Counted from the stretch's first letter, positions 33,558 to 43,290 are shown. The stretch: DNA of 64,000 bases from Hyphomicrobiales bacterium (GCA_900468805.1 UEIF01000035.1:62001-126000); one strand, 5' to 3'. Notes: generated by a model from the letters alone, not told the origin. A program made the numbers and translations.

Positions 33558-34987
33558 ACTGGCTCTGGACCACCGAAGACATGATCGCTGCGATGGCGGG
33601 CCGTCCGTTCGGCTCGCTGCCACAGGGCATTACCGGCATTTCCATCGACAGCCGCTCGATCGCGGCCGGTGAAGCCTTCTTCGCGATCAAGGGCGACCGC
33701 GTGGATGGTCACGATTATGCTTCGATGGCGATGGCAAACGGCGCGTCTCTGCTGGTTGTCAGCGAGGCGCGCCTGCCGGCCATGGGACGGCTGACAGTGC
33801 CGATGATCGTGGTCGAGGATGTGCTTGCCGCGCTCGCCCGTCTGGGACTTGCTTCGCGTGAGCGTTCGCGGGCGAAGATCATCGCCGTTACCGGTTCGGT
33901 CGGCAAGACGACGACCAAGGAGATGTTGCGCCATGTGCTGTCGCCGTCGGGCAAGGTGCATGCGTCAGTTGCATCCTTCAACAATCACTGGGGTGTGCCG
34001 CTGACCTTGGCGCGCATGCCGATCGACACCTATTTCGGCGTCTTCGAAGTCGGCATGAACCATCCCGACGAAATCCGGCCGCTGGTGAAGATGATCCGCC
34101 CGCATGTTGCCGTCATCACGACGATCGCACCGGCCCATCTCGGCAATTTCCAGAACCTCCAGGAAATCGCTGCCGCCAAAGCGGAGATCTTCGAAGGTCT
34201 GGAGCCGGGCGGGGATGTCGTTCTCAACCGCGACAATGAGCAGTTCAATTTCCTGGAGCAGGCCGCCCAGGCGCTCGGTATTACGCGGATCCATTCCTTC
34301 GGCCAACATGCCAAGGCGGAATTCCGTCTTGCCGAATTCAACGGCTCGGATGAAAGCTCGACGCTCTGGATGACTGTTGGAGGCGACACCAAGGAAGTGG
34401 CTATCGGTGCGCCGGGCCGCCACATTGCCGAAAATGCGCTGGCCGCGCTCGGCGTGGTAACGATCGTCGGGGCCAATCTCGACAAGGCGATCGAGGCGCT
34501 TGCGACCTTGAAGCCGGAGAAGGGCAGGGGCAAGCGCCACAAGCTGCCGATCGGCAATGGCAGCTTCACGCTGATCGATGAAAGCTATAACGCCAATCCG
34601 GCCTCGATGCGCGCGGCGATCGCGCTGCTGGCGGCGGCCGAGCCGACCGGGCGCGGACGCCGCATCGCCGTGCTCGGCGACATGCTGGAGATGGGCGAAT
34701 TTGCCGAGCAGGTCCATGCGGACCTTGCCGGTTCGCTGCTGGCGGCCGGTCTCGAACATGTCTGGCTCGCGGGGCCTGAGATGGTGGCGCTGAAGGAATC
34801 GCTTCCCGACAGCGTCACGGTCGAGCATCGCGAGACGACGGAAGAATTATTGGAATTCGTATTGAACTCGGTCGCACCTGGCGACGTGTTGATGGTGAAG
34901 TCGTCTCTGGGGATCGGTTTTGGCAAGATTGTCGCCGCGCTCCTTGACAAGTACCCGCCAGTTTCAGACACGCAACGCGAACTATGA
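33554..34987 (+). CDS. murF: UDP-MurNAc-tripeptide:D-Ala-D-Ala ligase
   Basis: A 477-residue Mur ligase that finishes the UDP-MurNAc-pentapeptide. It has 'ISIDSRSIAAGEAFFAIKG', ATP loop 'VTGSVGKTTTKEMLRHVL', 'SFNNHWGVPLTLARMP', 'ENALAALGVV' and 'LIDESYNANPASMRAAI'. Its ATG overlaps the murE stop by 4 nt, and mraY follows 20 nt later. Confidence 0.95.
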   Translation: MNWLWTTEDMIAAMAGRPFGSLPQGITGISIDSRSIAAGEAFFAIKGDRVDGHDYASMAMANGASLLVVSEARLPAMGRLTVPMIVVEDVLAALARLGLASRERSRAKIIAVTGSVGKTTTKEMLRHVLSPSGKVHASVASFNNHWGVPLTLARMPIDTYFGVFEVGMNHPDEIRPLVKMIRPHVAVITTIAPAHLGNFQNLQEIAAAKAEIFEGLEPGGDVVLNRDNEQFNFLEQAAQALGITRIHSFGQHAKAEFRLAEFNGSDESSTLWMTVGGDTKEVAIGAPGRHIAENALAALGVVTIVGANLDKAIEALATLKPEKGRGKRHKLPIGNGSFTLIDESYNANPASMRAAIALLAAAEPTGRGRRIAVLGDMLEMGEFAEQVHADLAGSLLAAGLEHVWLAGPEMVALKESLPDSVTVEHRETTEELLEFVLNSVAPGDVLMVKSSLGIGFGKIVAALLDKYPPVSDTQREL

Positions 34988-35007
34988 TCGGGTAAAAGGG
35001 GCCCTGA

Positions 35008-36108
35008 ATGCTGATTTGGCTAGTCGAACTGTCGGAATATTTCAAATTTCTGAATCTGTTCAGATACATTACCTTCCGGGCGGGTGCTGCTCTTTTCACC
35101 TCCGCTCTTATCGTCTTCCTCTTCGGGCCTGCCATCATCAATTCGCTGCGCATCCGGCAAGGCAAGGGCCAGCCGATCCGTGCCGATGGACCGCAGACGC
35201 ATTTCAAGAAGGCCGGTACACCGACCATGGGCGGCCTGATGATCCTCGCCGGCATCGTCGGCGCATCGTTGCTTTGGGCCGATCTTTCCAACGTCTACGT
35301 CGTGGCGACGCTACTGGTGACGCTCGGCTTCGGCGCCATCGGCTTCTATGACGATTATCTCAAGGTCACCAAGCAGAGCCACAAGGGCTTCTCGGGCAAG
35401 GCGCGCCTTGGCATCGAGTTCATCATCGCCGGCATCGCCGTCTATTTCATGATGCGCACGGCGCTTGCCTCGGGTCCTGCCGGCTCGACCTTCGGTTCCT
35501 CGATCGCATTCCCCTTCTTCAAGGACTTCCTGATCAATATCGGCATCCTGTTCGTCGTCTTCGGCGGTTTCGTCATCGTCGGCGCCGGCAATGCGGTAAA
35601 CCTCACCGACGGTCTCGACGGTCTTGCCATCGTGCCGGTCATGATAGCCGCTGCCGCCTTCGGCATCATCGCCTATCTTGCCGGTAATGCCGTGTTTGCA
35701 AACTATCTGCAGATCAATTTCGTGCTGGGTACCGGCGAGCTTGCCGTGGTGCTCGGCGCCGTCATCGGGGCGGGCCTCGGTTTCCTCTGGTTCAACGCGC
35801 CGCCGGCTGCAATCTTCATGGGCGATACCGGGTCGCTGGCACTCGGCGGCACGATCGGCACCGTTGCCGTTGCCACCAAGCATGAAATCGTCATGGCAAT
35901 CGTCGGTGGTCTCTTCGTCATCGAGACGCTGTCGGTCATCATTCAGGTCGGCTTCTTCAAGATGACAGGCCGGCGCGTATTCCTCATGGCGCCGATCCAC
36001 CATCACTTCGAAAAGAAGGGCTGGACGGAAAGCCAGGTCGTGATCCGCTTCTGGATCGTTGCCGTCGGCCTTGCCATGCTCGGCCTTTCCACCCTGAAGT
36101 TGCGGTGA
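35008..36108 (+). CDS. mraY: Phospho-MurNAc-pentapeptide translocase MraY
   Basis: A 366-residue polytopic enzyme with about ten helices that makes lipid I from UDP-MurNAc-pentapeptide and undecaprenyl phosphate. Conserved loops are seen: 'QPIRADGPQTHFKKAGTPTMGG', 'FYDDYLKV' (catalytic Asp pair), 'NAVNLTDGLDGLA', 'FMGDTGSLALGG' and 'MAPIHHHFEKKGW'. A ribosome binding site AAAGGGG is present before the ATG. Confidence 0.97.
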   Translation: MLIWLVELSEYFKFLNLFRYITFRAGAALFTSALIVFLFGPAIINSLRIRQGKGQPIRADGPQTHFKKAGTPTMGGLMILAGIVGASLLWADLSNVYVVATLLVTLGFGAIGFYDDYLKVTKQSHKGFSGKARLGIEFIIAGIAVYFMMRTALASGPAGSTFGSSIAFPFFKDFLINIGILFVVFGGFVIVGAGNAVNLTDGLDGLAIVPVMIAAAAFGIIAYLAGNAVFANYLQINFVLGTGELAVVLGAVIGAGLGFLWFNAPPAAIFMGDTGSLALGGTIGTVAVATKHEIVMAIVGGLFVIETLSVIIQVGFFKMTGRRVFLMAPIHHHFEKKGWTESQVVIRFWIVAVGLAMLGLSTLKLR

Positions 36109-36115
36109 GGCGGTC

Positions 36116-37528
36116 ATGATCCCGGTCACGACGCTCGCAGGAAAGAAGGTTGCCCTCTTCGGTCTCGGCGGCTCCGGTTTGGCCACCGCCAAAGCGCTTG
36201 TCGCCGGCGGTGCGGAGATCACGGCCTGGGACGACAATCCTGACAGCGTCGCCAAGGCTGCATCTGAAGGCATCACTACCGCCGACCTGCATACAATCGA
36301 CTGGAGCGCGCAGGCGCTCTTCGTGCTTTCGCCCGGTGTGCCGCTGACGCATCCGAAGCCTCACTGGACGGTGGATCTGGCGCGTGCGGCCGGCGTCGAT
36401 ATCGTCGGTGATGTCGAACTCTTTGTTCGCGAGCGCCGGGCCCATGCTCCCGATTGCCCCTTCATCGCGATCACCGGAACCAACGGCAAATCCACCACGA
36501 CGGCGCTGATTGCCCATATCCTGAAATCGAGCGGCCGCGACACGCAGCTCGGCGGCAATATCGGCACTGCGGTGCTGACGCTCGATCCGCCGAAGAGCGA
36601 GCGCTATTTCGTCGTCGAATGCTCGTCCTACCAGATCGATCTTGCGCCGACGCTCAATCCGTCGGCCGGGATACTGCTCAACCTGACACCCGATCACCTC
36701 GATCGCCATGGCACGATGCAGCATTATGCCGACGTCAAGGAACGGCTGGTCGCCGGCAGTGATGTCGCTGTTGTCGGCGTCGATGACAGCTTTTCCGTGC
36801 TGATCGCCGACCGCATCGAGCGGGCAGGGGTGAAGGTGACCAGGATTTCCCGCCGCAACGTGTTGGCCGACGGCATCTATGCCGAAGGCACGAAGCTCAT
36901 CCAGGCGACAAGCGGGGCGATGCTGCCCTTTGTCGATCTCGATGGTATCCAGACACTGCGCGGCAGTCACAATGCGCAGAATGCCGCTGCGGCGGTCGCA
37001 GCCTGCCTTGCCGTCGGCGTCTCCGCCGAGGAAATTCGTGCGGGTCTTGCATCCTTCCCGGGTTTGAAGCACCGCATGCAGCCGGTCGGTCGGCGCGGCA
37101 ATGTCGTCTTCGTCAACGATTCCAAGGCGACGAACGCGGATGCCGCAGCACCTGCGCTTTCGAGCTACGATCGCATATACTGGATTGCCGGCGGCCTGCC
37201 GAAGGCGGGTGGCATCACCACGCTTGCACCCTATTTCCCGCGCATCGCCAGGGCCTATCTGATCGGCGAAGCGGCGGCGGAATTTGCCGCGACGCTCGGC
37301 GAGGCGGTACCTTACGAAATTTCCGGTACGCTGGATCGGGCCGTGGCGCATGCTGCTGTCGATGCCGAAAAGGATGAGACCGGCCCTCTGGCCGTGATGT
37401 TGTCCCCGGCTTGCGCAAGCTTCGACCAATACAAGAATTTTGAAGTCAGGGGTGATGCCTTTGTCGGCCATGTGGCTGCCCTTGACGGCGTGACGATGCT
37501 GATCAATTCGGCAACAGGAGGCAAATGA
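36116..37528 (+). CDS. murD: UDP-MurNAc-L-Ala:D-glutamate ligase
   Basis: A 470-residue Mur ligase. The N-terminal Rossmann-like domain 'KVALFGLGGSGLATAKAL' is followed by the ATP loop 'ITGTNGKSTTTALIAHIL', 'ECSSYQIDLAPTLNPSAGILLNLTPDHLDRH' and 'FVNDSKATNADAAAPAL'. It adds D-Glu to UDP-MurNAc-L-Ala in the cytosol. It lies 7 nt after mraY and 1 nt before ftsW. Confidence 0.96.
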   Translation: MIPVTTLAGKKVALFGLGGSGLATAKALVAGGAEITAWDDNPDSVAKAASEGITTADLHTIDWSAQALFVLSPGVPLTHPKPHWTVDLARAAGVDIVGDVELFVRERRAHAPDCPFIAITGTNGKSTTTALIAHILKSSGRDTQLGGNIGTAVLTLDPPKSERYFVVECSSYQIDLAPTLNPSAGILLNLTPDHLDRHGTMQHYADVKERLVAGSDVAVVGVDDSFSVLIADRIERAGVKVTRISRRNVLADGIYAEGTKLIQATSGAMLPFVDLDGIQTLRGSHNAQNAAAAVAACLAVGVSAEEIRAGLASFPGLKHRMQPVGRRGNVVFVNDSKATNADAAAPALSSYDRIYWIAGGLPKAGGITTLAPYFPRIARAYLIGEAAAEFAATLGEAVPYEISGTLDRAVAHAAVDAEKDETGPLAVMLSPACASFDQYKNFEVRGDAFVGHVAALDGVTMLINSATGGK

Positions 37529-37529
37529 C

Positions 37530-38684
37530 ATGGTGAGCCGCGCGGAACGTGGAGCATTGGCCGATTGGTTCTGGACCATCGACCGCTTTTTCCTGGCCTT
37601 GTTCCTGTTCCTGATGGGCATCGGCTTCATGCTCTCGTTTGCTGCCTCGCCGGCGGTCGCCGAGCGTATCGGCCTGGAGCCCTTCCACTTCGTAAAGCGC
37701 CACGCGGCCTTCATGATCCCGTCGATCGGCGTTATGCTCGGGCTTTCCTTCCTGACGCCGCGCCAGGTGCGACGCACCGCAATCATCCTGCTGATCGTGG
37801 CTCTTGCCATGATGCTGCTGGCGTTGTTCTTCGGCATCGAGGTCAAGGGTTCCCGCCGCTGGGTCACGCTTGCGGGTGTTTCGATCCAGCCGTCGGAATT
37901 CATGAAGCCGGCCTTCGTCGTGGTCTGCGCCTGGCTCTTTGCCGAACATGCGCGCCAGCCGGAAATTCCAGGCAATCTCTTTGCCATCATCCTGTTCGGC
38001 ATTGTCGCTGCCCTTCTCGTCGCACAGCCGGACCTTGGCCAGACCATCCTGACGACGGCCGTCTGGGGCGGCATGTTCTTCATGGCCGGCATGCCGTGGC
38101 TCTGGATCATCGTGCTCGGTGCCGGTGGTGCGGGTGGCCTGGTGAGCGCCTATTACGTCTTCCCGCACGTGGCGGGCCGAATAGACAAGTTCCTGACCGG
38201 CGAGGGCGACACGTTCCAGATCGATACCGCCCGCGAAGCGATCATCCGTGGTGACTGGTTCGGACAAGGGCCGGGCGAAGGCATCGTCAAGCGCATCATT
38301 CCGGACGCCCATACTGACTTCATCTTCTCCGTTGCAGCCGAGGAATTCGGCATCGTCTTCTGTATCGCGCTCGTCGCCATCTTCACCGTTCTGGTGCTGC
38401 GCGGGTTGTCGCATGCCTATCGCGAACGCAACGACTTCAACCGTTTTGCCGTCGCCGGCCTCGTGCTGCAGATGGGCATCCAGTCGATCATCAATATCGG
38501 CGTCAATCTCGAACTGCTGCCGGCCAAGGGCATGACGCTGCCGCTGATTTCCTACGGCGGTTCGTCGATGGTGGCGATCTGCGTGACGGCCGGCTTCATT
38601 CTGGCGCTGACGCGCCATCGCCCGGAAAAACGTGCGCAGGACCGGAGCCTCTTCCGCGTGCCGCACGGCATGCCGGCGGAGTAG
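37530..38684 (+). CDS. ftsW: Septal peptidoglycan polymerase FtsW (SEDS family)
   Basis: A 384-residue SEDS glycosyltransferase with about ten membrane helices. Conserved stretches are 'KGSRRWVTLAGVSIQPSEFMKPAFV', 'QPDLGQTILTTAVWGGMFF', 'GDWFGQGPGEGIVKR', 'PDAHTDFIFSVAAEEFG' and 'KGMTLPLISYGGSSM'. It polymerises lipid II at the septum with FtsI. The ATG is 2 nt after the murD TGA begins its gap, so the two are coupled. Confidence 0.96.
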   Translation: MVSRAERGALADWFWTIDRFFLALFLFLMGIGFMLSFAASPAVAERIGLEPFHFVKRHAAFMIPSIGVMLGLSFLTPRQVRRTAIILLIVALAMMLLALFFGIEVKGSRRWVTLAGVSIQPSEFMKPAFVVVCAWLFAEHARQPEIPGNLFAIILFGIVAALLVAQPDLGQTILTTAVWGGMFFMAGMPWLWIIVLGAGGAGGLVSAYYVFPHVAGRIDKFLTGEGDTFQIDTAREAIIRGDWFGQGPGEGIVKRIIPDAHTDFIFSVAAEEFGIVFCIALVAIFTVLVLRGLSHAYRERNDFNRFAVAGLVLQMGIQSIINIGVNLELLPAKGMTLPLISYGGSSMVAICVTAGFILALTRHRPEKRAQDRSLFRVPHGMPAE

Positions 38685-38691
38685 GGGAATT

Positions 38692-39816
38692 ATGAGCAAG
38701 GGCATCGTCCTTCTTGCCGCCGGCGGAACCGGCGGCCACGTCTTTCCGGCAGAGGCGCTCGCCTTCAAGCTGAGGGAACGCGGCTATTCCGTGCACCTCG
38801 TTACCGATAGCCGCGCCGAGCGTTATGCCGGCAAGTTTCCGGCCGACGAAATCCATGTCGTGCCGTCGGCGACGATCGCGTCCAAAAATCCGGTCGCGGT
38901 CGGCCGTTCGCTCTGGAAGCTCTGGACCGGCATGCGCGCCGCAAAGCGGCTGATCCAGCGACTGAAGCCTGTCATCGTCGTCGGCTTCGGCGGTTATCCG
39001 ACCGTGCCGCCGCTGCTTGCCGCCACGCGCCTCGGCGTACCCTCGATGCTGCACGAACAGAATGCGGTGATGGGCCGCGCCAACAAGGCGTTGGCGCCGC
39101 GCGTCCGGGCGATTGCCGGCGGCTTCCTGCCCGAGAGCGGCGGACCTTTTTCCGACAAGACCATTGCGACCGGCAATCCCGTGCGACCGGCGATCCTTGC
39201 GGCGGCCGAGCAGCCTTACGTGCCCTCGCATCCCGGCGAGGATTTCAATCTCGTGGTCTTCGGCGGTAGCCAGGGCGCGCAATATTTTTCCAAGGCGATG
39301 CCGACGGCGATCAGCCTGCTGGACGATGGGCTGCGCGCACGGCTCAGGGTGACGCAGCAGGTTCGCTCCGAGGATATGGAGATGGTGCGCGACTGCGTGG
39401 TGCAGCTGCAGATGGGCGCCGATATCGCGCCGTTTTTCAATGACATGGCAGAGCGTCTTGCCAAGGCACATCTGGTGATCTGCCGCTCCGGCGCCTCGAC
39501 GGTGTCGGAAATATCCGTCATCGGCCGCCCGGCGGTGCTGGTGCCTTATCCGCATGCGCTCGACCATGATCAGGCGGCCAATGCCGCGGCACTTGAGGCG
39601 ACTGGCGGAGCCAAGGTGATTGCCCAGTCGGAGCTTTCGCCTGAGCGTATTGCCTCCATCCTGACGCATGTGATGAACGACCCCGAAAAGCTTGCCGGCA
39701 TGGCAGCCGCAGCCAAGCTTGCGGGAAAACCTGATGCTGCGAACTTGCTTGCCGACATGGTTGAGGCTATTGCCGCCGGTCAGACAGTTGCAGAATTCAA
39801 GGGGGCACGCGCATGA
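38692..39816 (+). CDS. murG: UDP-GlcNAc:lipid I GlcNAc transferase MurG
   Basis: A 374-residue GT-B enzyme that makes lipid II at the inner face of the membrane. The N-terminal 'GIVLLAAGGTGGHVFPAEALA' loop, 'GFGGYPTVPPLLAA', 'HEQNAVMGRANK', 'VFGGSQGA' and 'ICRSGASTVSEISVIGRPAVLVPYPHALDHDQAANAAAL' are all typical. The start at 38692 is 7 nt after the ftsW stop; the open frame further upstream overlaps ftsW and is not used. Confidence 0.97.
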   Translation: MSKGIVLLAAGGTGGHVFPAEALAFKLRERGYSVHLVTDSRAERYAGKFPADEIHVVPSATIASKNPVAVGRSLWKLWTGMRAAKRLIQRLKPVIVVGFGGYPTVPPLLAATRLGVPSMLHEQNAVMGRANKALAPRVRAIAGGFLPESGGPFSDKTIATGNPVRPAILAAAEQPYVPSHPGEDFNLVVFGGSQGAQYFSKAMPTAISLLDDGLRARLRVTQQVRSEDMEMVRDCVVQLQMGADIAPFFNDMAERLAKAHLVICRSGASTVSEISVIGRPAVLVPYPHALDHDQAANAAALEATGGAKVIAQSELSPERIASILTHVMNDPEKLAGMAAAAKLAGKPDAANLLADMVEAIAAGQTVAEFKGARA

Positions 39817-41228
39817 AGCTGCCGAAGGCGATCGGCCTCGTCCATTTCATCGGCATTGGCGGTATCGGCATGAGCGGTATCGCCGAGGTGCTGCATAATC
39901 TCGGCCACAGGGTGCAGGGATCGGACCAGTCCGACAGCGCCAATGTCCAGCGCCTTCGCGACAAGGGCATCGAGGTCTTCGTCGGCCACAAGGCGGAAAA
40001 CCTCGGCGATGCCGAGGTCGTCGTCGTTTCGACCGCGATCAAGAAGAGCAATCCGGAGCTCATCGCCGCGCGGGAAAAGCTGCTGCCGGTGGTGCGTCGC
40101 GCCGAAATGCTGGCCGAGCTGATGCGCTTCCGCAATGCGATCGCCATCGGCGGCACGCACGGCAAGACAACGACGACATCGCTCGTCGCCACGCTGCTCG
40201 AAGCCGGCGGGCTGGACCCGACCGTCATCAATGGCGGCATCATCAATGCCTACGGCACGAATGCCCGCATGGGCGAGGGCGAGTGGATGGTGGTCGAGGC
40301 GGACGAATCCGACGGCACCTTCCTGAAGCTGCCGGCCGATGTGGCAGTCGTCACCAATATCGATCCTGAGCATCTGGATCACTACGGCAATTTCGATGCG
40401 GTTCGCGCCGCCTTCCGACAGTTCGTCGAGAACGTGCCCTTCTACGGCTTTGGCGTCATGTGCCTCGACCATCCCGAGGTTCAATCGCTGGTCGCCCGCA
40501 TCGAGGACCGCAAGGTCATTACATACGGCGAAAACCCGCAGGCCGATGTGCGCTTCATGAATGTGCGCATTGACGGCACGCGTTCGATCTTCGACGTCGA
40601 AATTCGCCGCCGCCGCACGGGTGAGGTTATCAGGCTCGACGATCTCGTCCTGCCGATGCCCGGCCGTCACAATATTTCGAACGCCACGGCGGCCGTTGCC
40701 GTCGCCAACCGGCTCGGTATGTCCCGCGAGGATATCGCCAAGGGGCTCGCCTCCTTCGGCGGCGTCAAGCGCCGCTTCACGCTGACCGGCGAATGGAACG
40801 GCGTGCAGATCTTCGACGATTACGGTCACCACCCGGTCGAGATCAAGGCGGTGTTGCGTGCTGCCCGCGAGTCCTGCAAGGGCCGTATCATCGCGGTGCA
40901 TCAGCCGCACCGCTACACGCGTCTGTCGAGCCTGTTCGAGGAATTCGCAGCCTGCTTCAACGATGCCGACAGCATCTTCATCGCACCTGTTTATGCCGCG
41001 GGCGAGGATGCCATCGAGGGAGCGGATTCGGAATCGCTCATTTCGCGCATCAAATCCGGCGGTCATCGCGATGCGCGTTTCCTGCCATCAGCGGAAGTTC
41101 TACCGCAGATGGTAGCAGAGATTGCAAAACCCGGGGACTTTGTGGTTCTGTTGGGTGCTGGTAGCATTACATATTGGGCAGCAGCGCTGCCGAAGCAGTT
41201 GCAAGACCTTTCAGGAAAGTCGGCATGA
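39813..41228 (+). CDS. murC: UDP-MurNAc:L-alanine ligase
   Basis: A 471-residue Mur ligase. It has the N-terminal 'HFIGIGGIGMSGIAEVL', ATP loop 'IGGTHGKTTTTSLVATLL', 'EADESDGTFLKLPADVAVVTNIDPEHLDHY', 'GVKRRFTLTGEWNGVQIFDDYGHHPVEIKAVL' and 'HQPHRYTR'. It starts stem-peptide synthesis. It overlaps both neighbours by 4 nt (murG stop, murB start). Confidence 0.97.
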   Translation: MKLPKAIGLVHFIGIGGIGMSGIAEVLHNLGHRVQGSDQSDSANVQRLRDKGIEVFVGHKAENLGDAEVVVVSTAIKKSNPELIAAREKLLPVVRRAEMLAELMRFRNAIAIGGTHGKTTTTSLVATLLEAGGLDPTVINGGIINAYGTNARMGEGEWMVVEADESDGTFLKLPADVAVVTNIDPEHLDHYGNFDAVRAAFRQFVENVPFYGFGVMCLDHPEVQSLVARIEDRKVITYGENPQADVRFMNVRIDGTRSIFDVEIRRRRTGEVIRLDDLVLPMPGRHNISNATAAVAVANRLGMSREDIAKGLASFGGVKRRFTLTGEWNGVQIFDDYGHHPVEIKAVLRAARESCKGRIIAVHQPHRYTRLSSLFEEFAACFNDADSIFIAPVYAAGEDAIEGADSESLISRIKSGGHRDARFLPSAEVLPQMVAEIAKPGDFVVLLGAGSITYWAAALPKQLQDLSGKSA

Positions 41229-42199
41229 AACAGGTTAATGGGGAAAAGCTTCTTGCCTCTCTCGGAGAAGGCGTAAAGGACATTCGCGGCCGACTGACGC
41301 CGGATGCCCCCATGGATCGCGTCACCTGGTTTCGCGCCGGCGGTCTTGCCGAGTTGATGTTCCAGCCGCATGACGAAGACGACCTCATCGCCTTCCTGAA
41401 GATCCTGCCGGACGAGGTGCCGCTGACCGTCGTTGGCGTCGGCTCGAACATCTTGGTGCGCGACGGTGGCATTCCAGGCGTCGTACTGCGTCTGTCGGCC
41501 AAGGGGTTCGGCTTTGTCGAACTCGCCGGTGAAAACCGCATCCTCGCCGGGGCCATCTGCCCGGACAAGCATGTGGCCGCCATGGCGATGGATAACGGTA
41601 TCGGCGGTTTCGCCTTCTATTACGGCATTCCGGGCGGTGTTGGCGGCGCGGCCCGCATGAATGCCGGCGCCAATGGCGCCGAGACCAAGGACCGTGTCGT
41701 CGAGGTGCGAGCGATCGACCGCAAGGGCAACAAGCATGTGCTGTCGAATGCCGAGATGGGCTATTCCTATCGCCACTCCGATGCCGCCGACGATCTGATC
41801 TTCACCTCGGTGCTTTTCGAGGGCTATGCCGACGACCGCGCCAAGATCCGCGCGGAGATGGATGCCGTGCGCAATCACCGCGAGACGGTACAGCCGATTC
41901 GCGAAAAGACCGGCGGCTCGACTTTCAAGAATCCCGAGGGTCATTCGGCCTGGAAGCTGATCGATGAAGCGGATTGCCGCGGTCTCGTCATCGGCAGCGC
42001 GCAGATGTCGTCGCTTCACTGTAATTTCATGATCAACATGGGGCAGGCGACGGGCTACGATCTCGAATATCTCGGCGAGGAAGTGCGCCGAAAGGTTTTC
42101 GAAATGGCAGGCATCAAGCTCGAATGGGAAATCAAGCGTCTCGGCCTTTTCATGCCCGACCGCGAGGTTCGCCCCTTTCAGGGTGTGACCACCGAGTGA
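41225..42199 (+). CDS. murB: UDP-N-acetylenolpyruvoylglucosamine reductase
   Basis: A 324-residue FAD enzyme. It has 'TWFRAGGLAELMFQP', 'VGVGSNILVRDGG', the active region 'FYYGIPGGVGGAARMNAGANG', 'GYSYRHS' (Tyr typical of type IIb) and 'KTGGSTFKNPEGHSAWKLIDEADCRG' with the catalytic Ser. It reduces enolpyruvyl-UDP-GlcNAc to UDP-MurNAc. It is the last gene of the first dcw block; its ATG overlaps the murC stop (ATGA) and a repeat element follows 5 nt after its stop. Confidence 0.96.
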   Translation: MKQVNGEKLLASLGEGVKDIRGRLTPDAPMDRVTWFRAGGLAELMFQPHDEDDLIAFLKILPDEVPLTVVGVGSNILVRDGGIPGVVLRLSAKGFGFVELAGENRILAGAICPDKHVAAMAMDNGIGGFAFYYGIPGGVGGAARMNAGANGAETKDRVVEVRAIDRKGNKHVLSNAEMGYSYRHSDAADDLIFTSVLFEGYADDRAKIRAEMDAVRNHRETVQPIREKTGGSTFKNPEGHSAWKLIDEADCRGLVIGSAQMSSLHCNFMINMGQATGYDLEYLGEEVRRKVFEMAGIKLEWEIKRLGLFMPDREVRPFQGVTTE

Positions 42200-42203
42200 A
42201 TGC

Positions 42204-42305
42204 TAAGGCATTTCCGTTTTCTTCGAATTCCGGAAATGCCTTATCTCTGTTTTACGCAGTTCCGGACGCAAAACCGCTTCACACTTTTGCTGGAATTGCT
42301 CTATT
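42204..42305. repeat. Dispersed intergenic repeat, copy B, with perfect hairpin
   Basis: The left part is a perfect 13-bp stem TAAGGCATTTCCG / CGGAAATGCCTTA (42204-42216 and 42231-42243) with a 14-nt loop, probably also ending the murB transcript. The right part is the 37-nt core at 42267-42303 shared with copy A. The stop codon (42279-42281) and last seven sense codons of the epimerase gene lie inside the core. Confidence 0.75.
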
Positions 42306-43229
42306 TACCGCAAGCCTCAGGCCTTCGCGCGGCGTGACAACGGGCGACCAGCCCAGTACGTCGCGGGCGTGGGATATATCGACCCGCAGCGAGCCGCAAA
42401 GGCGCTGATAGACGGCTTCCTTTCTGGTGATCCTCGCTGCCATATGCATGAGGGACGGCGGGAAGGGCAGAAGCATCGGTTTGACGCCGAGGCCTGCGGC
42501 GATGCCCTCGATCAGCGCGGGCGTTGAAAGATCCTCACCATCTCCTGCAAGGAGGGTTTCGCCTGCGGCGGCGGGATGCTGCATGCAGGTGATGATCAGG
42601 TCGATGAGGTTTTGCACCGCGACCAGCGTGCGGCGGTTTTTCAGCGAGGCGAAAGGCAGCGGCAGTTTCCTGCGCACGAGCCCGACAAGCAGCGCGAAGT
42701 TGCCGCGCGCACCGGGACCGTAGACCAGGGGCGGGCGGATGATGACAACATCCATGCCGGTGCGGGCTGCGATCTCCCGAAGGCCGATTTCACTTTCCAT
42801 CTTGGAGATGCCGTAGGGATCGATCGGCTTCGGCGCGTCGTCGTGCCGAAATGGCCGGTCGTTCTCTTCGCCGTTGACCTTGATGGTGCTGACGAAGACG
42901 AACCTCTTGACGCCCACGCGGGCTGCCTGTTCGGCAAGATTGAGCGTCGAGGCGGTGTTGGCCCGACGGAAATCCGCCAGCGGATCGGTCGAGCGATCGT
43001 TCATGATGTGAACGCGGGCGGCGAGATGAACGATGACATCGACGCCTTCGAGTGCTGACGTCCAGTCGGTCGTCTCGGTGATATCAACAGGGAAATGCCT
43101 GATATCCGGCGGGAAGGCTGATGTCGCGGATCGTGTCGTAACCGATACGTCGCAAATCCGCTCCCTGTGCAGCCGCTCGACGAGAGGAGCGCCGACGAAG
43201 CCGGCTGCGCCGGTGACGAGGCATCGCAT
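42279..43229 (-). CDS. NAD-dependent epimerase/dehydratase (extended SDR)
   Basis: A 316-residue extended SDR. Cofactor motif 'VTGAAGFVG', 'IVHLAARVH', active Ser in 'FVFVSTIKVNGE' and 'YGISK' (YxxxK) are present. It resembles the WbpV-like UDP-sugar enzymes that act in O-antigen or exopolysaccharide synthesis, including the QuiNAc branch in Rhizobium; the exact sugar is not decidable here. The start at 43229 has GGGAGAAGATC upstream. The C-terminal 'RAIPAKV' is encoded by the repeat core, which suggests the original end was changed by the element. It is convergent with murB. Confidence 0.85.
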   Translation of the reverse strand: MRCLVTGAAGFVGAPLVERLHRERICDVSVTTRSATSAFPPDIRHFPVDITETTDWTSALEGVDVIVHLAARVHIMNDRSTDPLADFRRANTASTLNLAEQAARVGVKRFVFVSTIKVNGEENDRPFRHDDAPKPIDPYGISKMESEIGLREIAARTGMDVVIIRPPLVYGPGARGNFALLVGLVRRKLPLPFASLKNRRTLVAVQNLIDLIITCMQHPAAAGETLLAGDGEDLSTPALIEGIAAGLGVKPMLLPFPPSLMHMAARITRKEAVYQRLCGSLRVDISHARDVLGWSPVVTPREGLRLAVNRAIPAKV

Positions 43230-43290
43230 GATCTTCTCCCTTTTGCGCCGGTGACGGTCTTCGCTAACCGGAACTGCCGATCGCAGCAAT

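Noticed and set aside
35984..38110. 708-codon minus-strand ORF opposite murD and ftsW
   Set aside because: It is antisense to conserved dcw genes, its composition is typical of a shadow frame, and no ribosome binding site or domain is seen.
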